From assembly GCA_037381085.1 (NCBI GenBank), contig JARRRD010000009.1, positions 1 through 50,782 of the forward strand: a stretch of DNA of 50,782 nt, read 5' to 3'. Shown here in pieces: positions 8,381 to 15,710 of this stretch. Position 1 is the first letter of the stretch; each line of letters starts with the position of its first letter. The notes beneath the pieces were generated by a model, which was not told the origin of the DNA, did no database searches, and saw only the letters and a program-made list of their open reading frames with translations. The position numbers were made by a program, and so were the translations under genes. This DNA comes from JARRRD01 sp037381085 (GTDB lineage: Bacteria; Nitrospirota; Thermodesulfovibrionia; Thermodesulfovibrionales; UBA6898).

Positions 8381-8522
8381 CGTGTACCTTCCTCTTTGAG
8401 ATCAAATATTTTACCATATCGCCGCCTCCTGCCGCCTTCGGTCTTAAGCCCTCCGCTGCCGGGAAGACCCCCGGCCATCCGCTGCGACACGCACGAAACG
8501 ATGAAAATAGTTCGAATTTCGC

Positions 8523-8528
8523 TATAAT
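8523..8528 (+). promoter_or_regulatory. -10 element for the GGDDF-domain gene
   Basis: A perfect TATAAT hexamer lies 45 bp before the ATG in the gyrA-divergent gap. The sequence 17 bp upstream (GATGAA) is a poor -35, so either an activator is needed or this is an extended promoter. Confidence 0.35.
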
Positions 8529-8572
8529 AGAGTACCGTTGTCTGAAATCTGCATCCGGCGGACCGACAGGGC

Positions 8573-9898
8573 ATGAATCTGACGCTGCGACATAAGATAT
8601 TCCTGGGTTATATGGCCATGGTGTTCTTTACCATGGTCGTCGGCGGCTATGCGATCTGGAGTCTGGTAGAGCTGAACGAAATTTCTACGGGGATCATCCT
8701 CGGAGATGCCTCTGCGCAGGAGAGGGTCACCAAACTGAACGACCTTCTGCTGGCCCAGAACCTCTACGAAAAACGTGCTCTCACGTTCAGGGAGTCTGAT
8801 GCCGAGGACGCCTTCTGGAACAGGAGCAGGGAGTTCAGCTCTCTGCTCTCGGATATGACCAACAGCCAGCCATCTCTTAAGAAATCCCTTGCTGACATAA
8901 GTTCTTCCCACGGTGAATATGACCGTCTTTTTTCGGATGAGCTCTCACTTGTCAGCAGCGGACGGATGCAGGATGCCGACCTCCTTTCCTCCGGCCGGCT
9001 AAAGAACGTCTTCAACAGGATGATGTTCTCGCTTAAGGATGTCTCGCAGAAGATCAGAGACCGCCAGAACCGCAACATAACCCGCTCCTACTCTTTCGGG
9101 GAAATGGCGCTCATGATAACCATCATGCTCAGCACGGGCTCCCTTATATTCGGCATTTTTTTCGCGTCCTTCATTACGAAGTACGTAACAACGGCCATCG
9201 AAAGATTAAAGGCCGCGACCGTCTCGATTCGGAGCGGCGACTTCGACAACCTCCCCGAGATAGCCGGAGCCGACGAACTGGCCGACCTGGCGATCTCCTT
9301 CAAGGAGATGTCCGCCAGGCTGAAGGAACTGGGGGAGATAAACCTGGACGCCAACCCCCTTACGAAGCTTCCCGGCAACCTCGCCATAGAAAAGGAGCTG
9401 CTCACCAGGCTCAACGAAACACGCAGCTTTTCCTTCTGCCTGGCCGACCTCGATAACTTCAAGGCCTTTAACGACAGGTACGGTTACGCGCGCGGGAGCG
9501 ATGTCATCAAGTGGATGGGCGAGCTGTTGTCGGACATCATGAAGGAGGTCGGCATAAACGGCGATTTCCTCGGGCATGTCGGGGGAGATGATTTCGTAAT
9601 CATATGTTCTCCCGAAAAGGTGCAGTCCATATGCAGCCGGATTATTGAAGAGTTCGACAGTGGTATCGGACAGTTTTACGATCCCGAAGATCTCAGAAAA
9701 GGCTATATTGTCTCCGTCGACAGGAATGACAGACCGGTGATAGTGGGTATAATGACCATTTCCGTGGCCGTCGTCAATACGGACCGCTCCGTCATAAGAG
9801 AGCCGAAAGAGGTCGCCTTGAAGGTGGCGGAGATCAAACAGTACGCAAAAACCTTCGCAAAGAGTATTTACATAATGGACAGGAGAAGGACGACGTAG
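8573..9898 (+). CDS. Membrane HAMP protein with divergent GGDEF domain (GGDDF)
   Basis: A 441-residue signalling protein. TM1 spans about residues 9-31. An extracytoplasmic helical region of about 150 residues looks like a four-helix-bundle sensor. TM2 is about 180-203, a HAMP linker follows to about 258, then a GGDEF domain. The domain keeps LADLDNFKAFND (first metal/substrate loop), but the signature reads GGDDF instead of GG(D/E)EF, and the RxxD inhibitory site is absent. The fourth signature position is the catalytic glutamate in diguanylate cyclases, so activity is doubtful. It may be a weak cyclase or a degenerate receptor. Its 3' end overlaps the convergent M16 gene by 65 bp. Confidence 0.85.
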   Translation: MNLTLRHKIFLGYMAMVFFTMVVGGYAIWSLVELNEISTGIILGDASAQERVTKLNDLLLAQNLYEKRALTFRESDAEDAFWNRSREFSSLLSDMTNSQPSLKKSLADISSSHGEYDRLFSDELSLVSSGRMQDADLLSSGRLKNVFNRMMFSLKDVSQKIRDRQNRNITRSYSFGEMALMITIMLSTGSLIFGIFFASFITKYVTTAIERLKAATVSIRSGDFDNLPEIAGADELADLAISFKEMSARLKELGEINLDANPLTKLPGNLAIEKELLTRLNETRSFSFCLADLDNFKAFNDRYGYARGSDVIKWMGELLSDIMKEVGINGDFLGHVGGDDFVIICSPEKVQSICSRIIEEFDSGIGQFYDPEDLRKGYIVSVDRNDRPVIVGIMTISVAVVNTDRSVIREPKEVALKVAEIKQYAKTFAKSIYIMDRRRTT

Positions 9899-11210
9899 CA
9901 TCTTCAGTCCCGCCGGTCCGGACTGCCGGGGCCACACGCAGAACGTCTTCTTTCGTGACCGCGTTTATATGGCCGCCGTACCTGTCCATGTAATCCAGGC
10001 CAAGGCCGTAAAACTCCACGGCGATCAGAAAAGCGGCCGTCTTGTTGATAGAGTCTATGCGCAGGGGAAAGCTGCCTGTCAGGTATGACTTCGCGCCGCT
10101 CAACTCCCTGTCAGTGACAGGTTCCGTCCTCATCCTCTTCAGTTCCCTGAATATCTCCCCGACGGCGGCATTGGCCGAAGTGTTCTTCGTCTGGAGCTCA
10201 ACCTGAAAACTCCCGGCGTACCTGTCGGCGGAGAACCGGCTATGTACGTCATAGGATAGCCCCCTGTTGTCCCTGATATTGTCCATCAGCCTCGATGCGA
10301 ACCCGCCGCCGCCGAGTATGTAATTCATGACCGAAACGGCGTAGTAGTCAGGGTTGTCTCTCTTAATACCGAGGTGGCCGAAGACGATGTTGGCCTGGGT
10401 TATGTTCCTGTTGATCTTGATTACCTTCGGACCCTCCAACGGCCTGGGCGCCGGGACTGTCGCGCCCGGCAAGTCCTTCTTATGCCAGTCACTGAAGTAT
10501 CTGTTGATCAAAGACTTCGTACTCTCCAGGCTTATGTCGCCGGCAACGGCCATTATGGCGTTATTGGGGACATAGAAGCGGTCGTGAAAGTCGACTATGT
10601 CGCTGCGCGTAACGGCATCGGTCGCCTCCTCCGTTCCCTCCACCGGCCGGCCGTAAGGGTGCTCTCCGTATGCGGCCTTCAGAAAAGCCTTTGACGCGAC
10701 TGCCCCGGGGTCTTCCTTCTGCCTGATGATTGAACTCTTTATGATCGCCTTCCGCCTGTCTATCTCGCTCTGTCTGAAGGCAGGGTTCATGATGATATCC
10801 GAGAGTAGATCGAACCCCAGTTTTACATCTTTCTTCAGGACAGTAAGAGACACGGTGACATAGTCGCGGCCGCCGGAGATGCTCAACCGCCCGCCCACAA
10901 ATTCGATCTCGTCGCTGATCTGCGCTGACGTCCGTTTCGCCGTACCTTCGTTCAGCAGGTCGGCAGTAAGATTTGAAAGACCGGCCCTGGACGGTGGATC
11001 GAGGACACTGCCGGCCTTTATCGCTACCACGACCTTCACTATCGGCAGTTCCGTCCTTTCAGAGTGCAGCAGTACCAAACCGCTTTTAAGCATCTCTCTG
11101 TCCGCTGTTCTGCCTGCGGCCGCCGTACCGGCAGAGAGGTGCAGGGCAAGGAGACAGAAGAGGAAAAGCGTCGTGAAAAGCGGTCTCCCGACGATTATCC
11201 TTCTATTCAT
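9834..11210 (-). CDS. M16-family peptidase-like protein, non-catalytic partner
   Basis: A 458-residue protein with an N-terminal signal peptide (hydrophobic core LFTTLFLFCLLALHLSAG). It has the paired M16 (pitrilysin) fold: LLHSERTELPIVKVVVAIKAGS, GLSNLTADLLNEGT and the conserved GRPVEGTEEA segment. Where catalytic members have HxxEH, this one has SNLTADL, so the zinc site is missing. Such subunits pair with a catalytic M16 to form the closed chamber. The ATG overlaps the stop of the catalytic M16 gene by 8 bp, indicating translational coupling. The end is odd: after VTKEDVLRVA the expected terminal strand is replaced by a cysteine-containing tail that is the antisense of the neighbouring GGDDF gene. 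Confidence 0.93.
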   Translation of the reverse strand: MNRRIIVGRPLFTTLFLFCLLALHLSAGTAAAGRTADREMLKSGLVLLHSERTELPIVKVVVAIKAGSVLDPPSRAGLSNLTADLLNEGTAKRTSAQISDEIEFVGGRLSISGGRDYVTVSLTVLKKDVKLGFDLLSDIIMNPAFRQSEIDRRKAIIKSSIIRQKEDPGAVASKAFLKAAYGEHPYGRPVEGTEEATDAVTRSDIVDFHDRFYVPNNAIMAVAGDISLESTKSLINRYFSDWHKKDLPGATVPAPRPLEGPKVIKINRNITQANIVFGHLGIKRDNPDYYAVSVMNYILGGGGFASRLMDNIRDNRGLSYDVHSRFSADRYAGSFQVELQTKNTSANAAVGEIFRELKRMRTEPVTDRELSGAKSYLTGSFPLRIDSINKTAAFLIAVEFYGLGLDYMDRYGGHINAVTKEDVLRVAPAVRTGGTEDATSSFSCPLCKYSLRRFLRTV

Positions 11211-12525
11211 CGCTGATCCCCTTTTTCAGCGGCACGAGGATGCCCGTCGTTTTCAGTTCCGGAACGAGATATTTCCGGGCGACCCGCCTCACATCCCCGG
11301 GGGAAACTTTTCTTATTCCTGCAAGGTAGGCATCCAGAAGCCGCCATCCCCCGATCATCTCGAAGGCGCCGATCATCCTTGCCTGCATGTAGATGGAGTC
11401 CTGCTCCATAATGAAAGAAGCCTCGATCAGGTTCTTCGCCTTCTGCACCTCCCGCTCCGAGGGAGGCTCCTTCTTTATCCTCTCGACTTCATCCATGAGC
11501 GCCTTTTCAACGTCTTTTATCGCCTTCCCCCGGGCGGCGGTAGCGCCGGTCATGAACAGGAAGGGGTCGCGGTACATGCCGTCATAACTTGCCCGGGCCG
11601 AGAGGGCCAGCTCTTTTTCATACACAAGGGAGCGATAGATCCTCGAACTCTTACCTTCGGAAAGTATGGTCGCGAGCACATCGAGGGCATAACAGTCCTG
11701 GTCTCCTATGCCGGGGACCTTGTAAACGGAAAGAATGGAGGGGAGTTCCGCCTCCTTTTTCAGATATATCCTCTTTTCCCCGTACTGTCCGCCTTCCTTT
11801 ACCGCTCCCTCCGATATGGCCGGTCCCCGGGGGATCCTGCCGAAGGATTTCCTGATCCGGGAGAGCACATCTCCGGTTTTCACATCGCCGACCACTATGA
11901 CGACGGCGTTGTTCGGGGCATAGAAGGTCCTGTAGTAGGAGACAAGGTCTGCGGGATTGAGGGTCTTCAGGTCGGACTGCCAGCCGATCACCGGCCAGCG
12001 ATAGGGATGGTTCTTGAAGGCCGTCGCCAGTACCTCCATATAAAGCAGGTTCTGTGGGTCGTCTTCGTACCGCAGTCTCCTCTCCTCCATCACGACGTCA
12101 CGCTCGGAAAGGACGGCCTTTGGGATGAGGACGAGGTTCTGCATCCTGTCGGACTCGAGGGCGATCGGCAGCCCGATGCGGTCGGAAGCGATCAGTTCGA
12201 AATATGCGGTATATTCCCGCGTGGTGAAGGCATTGTTCCATCCGCCGGCCCTCTGGATGGTTTGGGAAAAGGTCTTAGGGCCGTAAGCGGTAGTCCCCTT
12301 GAACATCATGTGTTCAAGGAGATGGCTCAGGCCGGTCTTGCCGGTATGCTCGTCCCTGGACCCCACGCGGTACCAGACCTGGAAAGTGGCTGTCGGGGCC
12401 TTATGGTCTTCGACGATCAAGACCTTCAGCCCGTTGTCCAGACTGTATTCCCTGACATTGATCGCATGTGCGTATACAGGCGCCAGGATGAGAAGAATCA
12501 CCAGCAGGTTCCGGAACGATTTCAT
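11203..12525 (-). CDS. M16-family zinc metallopeptidase, periplasmic
   Basis: A 440-residue protein with signal peptide MKSFRNLLVILLILAPVYAHA, cleaved about residue 21. The inverted zinc motif HLLEH is at residues 68-72, with a downstream MEERRLRYED supplying the third ligand. GWQSDLKTL and FYAPNNAVVIVVGD are typical of bacterial periplasmic M16B peptidases, which degrade short peptides. The frame is open a further 11 codons upstream, but the ATG used here is preceded by AAGGTAG and begins the signal peptide. It forms an operon with the non-catalytic M16 gene; together they would give a heterodimer. Confidence 0.95.
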   Translation of the reverse strand: MKSFRNLLVILLILAPVYAHAINVREYSLDNGLKVLIVEDHKAPTATFQVWYRVGSRDEHTGKTGLSHLLEHMMFKGTTAYGPKTFSQTIQRAGGWNNAFTTREYTAYFELIASDRIGLPIALESDRMQNLVLIPKAVLSERDVVMEERRLRYEDDPQNLLYMEVLATAFKNHPYRWPVIGWQSDLKTLNPADLVSYYRTFYAPNNAVVIVVGDVKTGDVLSRIRKSFGRIPRGPAISEGAVKEGGQYGEKRIYLKKEAELPSILSVYKVPGIGDQDCYALDVLATILSEGKSSRIYRSLVYEKELALSARASYDGMYRDPFLFMTGATAARGKAIKDVEKALMDEVERIKKEPPSEREVQKAKNLIEASFIMEQDSIYMQARMIGAFEMIGGWRLLDAYLAGIRKVSPGDVRRVARKYLVPELKTTGILVPLKKGISDE

Positions 12526-12575
12526 TATATATTCTACCTTATGGGTGCAATAAAACATTCACAAGCCCGGTTGTG

Positions 12576-12604
12576 TTGCCCGTCCTTCTATCTTCACGTA
12601 AAAT
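12576..12604 (+). promoter_or_regulatory. Candidate promoter giving a near-leaderless imp transcript
   Basis: TTGCCC (12576-12581), a 17-bp spacer and TAAAAT (12599-12604) make a good sigma70-type promoter. Transcription would begin near 12611, only about 3 bases before the ATG at 12614, and no Shine-Dalgarno sequence is present in the short interval. Confidence 0.45.
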
Positions 12605-12613
12605 ACCATTACC

Positions 12614-13417
12614 ATGGAAATCCGGGACCTGAGAGAGATAGGAAAGCGGCTGATGGAGGAAATCCCGGCTGTCAGGCAGTCTCAGGACCTGAAAAAGGCC
12701 CTCGGCACGGGTGCCGCGGGAGACAAGACCTTTCACATTGACAGGAAGGCCGAAGACATCATCATGGCCGGATTGCGCGCCCTAGGGGAACCCCTTACCC
12801 TCATATCGGAGGAGGCCGGGGTCGTCGACATGGGCGGCGGGGAAACCGTGGTCATTGCAGATCCCATAGACGGGAGCAAGAACGCCGTTTCAGGCATACC
12901 TTTTTACTGTGCGTCAATTGCCGTGGCCGAAGGAAAGACCCTCGGCGATATAAGATATGCCTATGTCCTCAATCTCATAAGCGGAGAGGAGTTCTGGTCC
13001 GAAAAGGGGACGGGCTCATTCCTGAACGGCAGGCGCCTCATTGCCCAGCAGGATGAAGAGTTGTATCTGTCCGCCTACGAGGCACAGTCGCCGGGCCGGG
13101 ACATCCCGCTCATCCTGCCCCTTCTTTCCCGTTCCAGGAAGACGAGATGCCTCGGCGCGATAGCCCTCGATCTTTCATATCTTGCCTCCGGGGCGGTGAG
13201 TGTCTTTGTCTCTTCCTCGCCTTCCCGGAGTTTCGATTTTGCTGCCGGGTATCTCCTCGTCAGGGAGGCCGGCGGAGTCTTCACCGATATGCAGGGGAAG
13301 GACATTGAACACGTCCGGCTGGGCCTTGCGCGGAGTTCCACATTGCTCGCATCGGGGAACGAAGGGCTCCACCGGAAGGTACTGGAACTCCTGAGCAAGA
13401 AGGACGAAGTTGTATAG
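12614..13417 (+). CDS. Inositol monophosphatase-family phosphatase (IMPase/FBPase IV-like)
   Basis: A 267-residue Mg-dependent, Li-sensitive-type phosphatase. Metal ligands are visible in LISEEAG (motif 1 Glu) and IADPIDGSKN (motif 2 DPIDG), and the C-terminal motif appears as SFDFAAGYLLVREAGG instead of the usual WDxAAG. Candidate substrates are inositol phosphate, fructose-1,6-bisphosphate, as in the dual IMPase/FBPase class, or 3'-phosphoadenosine phosphate; sequence alone does not decide. Asn in place of Thr after DGS (DGSKN) is like archaeal-type and FBPase-like members. It overlaps the following zinc-ribbon gene by 8 bp. Confidence 0.88.
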   Translation: MEIRDLREIGKRLMEEIPAVRQSQDLKKALGTGAAGDKTFHIDRKAEDIIMAGLRALGEPLTLISEEAGVVDMGGGETVVIADPIDGSKNAVSGIPFYCASIAVAEGKTLGDIRYAYVLNLISGEEFWSEKGTGSFLNGRRLIAQQDEELYLSAYEAQSPGRDIPLILPLLSRSRKTRCLGAIALDLSYLASGAVSVFVSSSPSRSFDFAAGYLLVREAGGVFTDMQGKDIEHVRLGLARSSTLLASGNEGLHRKVLELLSKKDEVV

Positions 13418-13736
13418 GATCCTGCTGCTGAGGGTGGTTGCGGGGGTGATCGGCGGCTACGTGGCGCACAGGAAGGGAAGGAACATGCTTCTCTGGGGGC
13501 TGGCCTGCGGAATCATGCCGCTGGTGATAATAGTGGTGCTCATTCTTCCGCCGGTTCTCGCGAGGGGACAGACAAAGAGGTGCCCCAACTGCTCGCGGAT
13601 AGTCCCGGCCGGCGACACCGTCTGCCGTTACTGCAAGAGGGAACTCCCGATAGAACTCGTCCAGTGCAGAGAGTGCGGCAGCTACGTACCCATGCGCGAC
13701 TACTGCTCGCACTGCCACAGGAAACTGAAGGTATGA
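13410..13736 (+). CDS. Membrane-anchored double zinc-ribbon protein
   Basis: A 108-residue protein with an N-terminal hydrophobic region (two short helices around residues 8-20 and 28-48) and a cytoplasmic-type tail holding two zinc ribbons: CPNC-x10-CRYC and CREC-x9-CSHC. The start is TTG at 13410, overlapping the phosphatase stop and supported by AAGGA five bases upstream. Double zinc ribbons of this kind occur in many uncharacterised bacterial proteins and usually serve as protein- or nucleic-acid-binding modules. No function is assigned. Coupling with the phosphatase gene suggests coexpression rather than a shared pathway. Confidence 0.75.
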   Translation: MYRILLLRVVAGVIGGYVAHRKGRNMLLWGLACGIMPLVIIVVLILPPVLARGQTKRCPNCSRIVPAGDTVCRYCKRELPIELVQCRECGSYVPMRDYCSHCHRKLKV

Positions 13737-13928
13737 TCTGCGGACCGCCTTTCTTTGTTTGCATAACCCATCGGATGTGATAGCATTATTTCTATAGATG
13801 GGGAAAAGCCCTGATGGTATGGCAATCGTCGGGCACAAGGTGTCATGAGCAGAATCCCCTGGCTTCCATTTACTGTCGTAATGACTCAGAGGCCCGCGTT
13901 GTGCACCATGAAAGAAGAGGAGATCTCA

Positions 13929-14479
13929 ATGGATAAACCTCATCAGGTAATGCCGGGCATAGAAATCCTTCCTGCGCATTTCCCGATCCCTGGTGCGGGG
14001 TTCCTTCCGGTCAATGCCTTTGTCATCAAGGCTGAAGAGCCGGTCCTTGTCGATACGGGCATGGGGATCGACAGTGGGGAGTTCATGAAGGCACTGGAAT
14101 CGGTTATTGATCCCCATGACTTGAGGTGGGTATGGCTTACCCACGATGACGCGGACCATACCGGCAACATTCGGAAGGTTTTTGAGGCGGCCCCGGCGCG
14201 CGGCTTGCCGCGAACTCCCTGGCAGTGCTCAGGATAGGCACCGCCTGGCCGGTGCCCATGCACCGGGTCCACTGGCTGAATCCGGGAGACAGCATCAGCG
14301 TGGGCGACCGCAAGCTGACCGCCGTCAGACCACCCCTGTTCGACAACCCGACCGCCATCGGCACTTACGATGACAGAGCGGAAGCCTTCTTCTCCGCCGA
14401 TTGCTTCGGCGCCATCATACCGTCGCCGGCGCAGAAGGCCGATGGTAACCATCCTATGATTCAGCTATGTATCCGGTGA
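13929..14479 (+). pseudogene. Broken metallo-beta-lactamase-fold hydrolase
   Basis: The reading frame starts with ATG behind AGGAG and gives an MBL-fold N-terminus: VLVDTGMGID, then THDDADHTGN (the HxxxDH zinc motif in THDDADH). The frame fails near 14195-14210. Translation then ends at 14237 (tail PRTPWQCSG), while the homologous continuation (LAANSLAVLRIGTAWPVPMHRVHWLNPGD) is in the next frame, which fits a one-base loss in a GC-rich run. The second frame continues to FFSADCFGAIIPSP and then runs out at 14479 inside the 3' end of the convergent GAPDH-like gene, well short of a full MBL domain. Both a frameshift and a 3' truncation are therefore seen. Confidence 0.8.
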
Positions 14480-15710
14480 GCTCTCCGAGCATATGGACGT
14501 AGTTGCCCATTTCATTGTCGTACCATCCGTAAACAACCGCCTGGGTCAGGGGAATGCTGATCTCTGTCTTTTTTAACTCTTCCAGCAATTCCTTCTTTAT
14601 GCCGGTAAGTCTCTCGATATCCACGGTCACTTCAGCGGTACGGGTATGCGTCTCGTGCCCCTCGATCACGGCTGCGGCCTTCGGCATGGCGACGATATCT
14701 CCCGAGACGTTCTGTTCATCGGTATAAACAAGATACCCGTGCGGCGACGCTGCAGCCTGTCGGTATATGTCATTGATAGCCTGCCGGTTGATTGTCTCCA
14801 TCGACGCGTCCTCCTGAATATTCACTGCGAGAATAATCAGGGAGCCGGTCGTGAGCGGGACACGAACTGATTCTGCCATGAAGCCGATTTGCCTCATTTG
14901 CGGGAGGACGAGCGCAAGGGTATTCGCGGCGCCTGTTGATGTAAGTATTATGTTGTTGAGTATGCTCCTGTCTTTCCTGAGGTCGGTTGCCCCGGGTTTT
15001 GCCATCCTGTCCAGAACCTGCTGCGAGCCTGTAGCGGCATGCACGGTCGCCATTGACGCGGTAAGAATCCTCTTTGCTCCTATGACGTCCAGAATCGGCT
15101 TCATCATGTGGGCCAGGCAGGTTGTGGTGCAGGAAGCAGCGGAAATTATCCTGTGACGCGCAGGATCAAAATCATGTTCATTTATGCCCTTGACACAGGT
15201 GACCGCCTCATCGGGCATCGCCTTTGTCTTGTCTTTTATCTTGAACGGCGCAGATGTGATTACCCTCTCTGCGCCTGCCTCAATATGTCCCCTGATCGAA
15301 CCTTTCGGCGCGTCCGCTGAAAGCGCGGGATCAAGGAACTGGCCCGTGGTGTCAACCACCAGCCCGACACCGTGATTTTTCCAGCCGATTTCCCTCGGGT
15401 CGCGGGCGCTCCTGAGAACGGTTATCTTTACTCCGTCTATAGTCATCGTACCGGCGGTTTCATCCACATTTTGAATGACCTCCCCGGAATCGCGGCCGGC
15501 CCTGCACCCGTAAAGGTACATGGGAAGAGAACCGTACGTTGAGTCCCTGACGATATAATGAACAACGTCATTGAGAGACGTTCCGACCCCCCGTCCAATG
15601 TTGACGACTATTTCCCTGAAATATTTTTTTGACACATGGTTCCATAAGGTCAGTTTTCCTATGCGTCCCAGGCCATTTATGCCGAGTTTTCTATCAGCGC
15701 TTTTTCCCAT
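14454..15710 (-). CDS. Long, divergent glyceraldehyde-3-phosphate dehydrogenase-like protein
   Basis: A 418-residue protein, about 80 longer than normal GAPDH. The NAD-binding start LGINGLGRIGKLT, the catalytic loop SAASCTTTC (Cys194), ATVHAATGSQ (catalytic His), NIILTSTGAA, and WYDNEMGNYVHML are all recognisable. Differences: the usual SCTTNC is SCTTTC; an insertion in the N-terminal half places the active Cys at 194 instead of about 150; and the phosphate loop reads RVPLTTGS. It probably still oxidises an aldehyde with NAD(P), but the substrate may not be glyceraldehyde-3-phosphate. The ATG directly abuts the stop codon of the upstream PPDK-like gene, with a GAGGGAG ribosome site inside that gene. 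Confidence 0.88.
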   Translation of the reverse strand: MGKSADRKLGINGLGRIGKLTLWNHVSKKYFREIVVNIGRGVGTSLNDVVHYIVRDSTYGSLPMYLYGCRAGRDSGEVIQNVDETAGTMTIDGVKITVLRSARDPREIGWKNHGVGLVVDTTGQFLDPALSADAPKGSIRGHIEAGAERVITSAPFKIKDKTKAMPDEAVTCVKGINEHDFDPARHRIISAASCTTTCLAHMMKPILDVIGAKRILTASMATVHAATGSQQVLDRMAKPGATDLRKDRSILNNIILTSTGAANTLALVLPQMRQIGFMAESVRVPLTTGSLIILAVNIQEDASMETINRQAINDIYRQAAASPHGYLVYTDEQNVSGDIVAMPKAAAVIEGHETHTRTAEVTVDIERLTGIKKELLEELKKTEISIPLTQAVVYGWYDNEMGNYVHMLGELTGYIAES

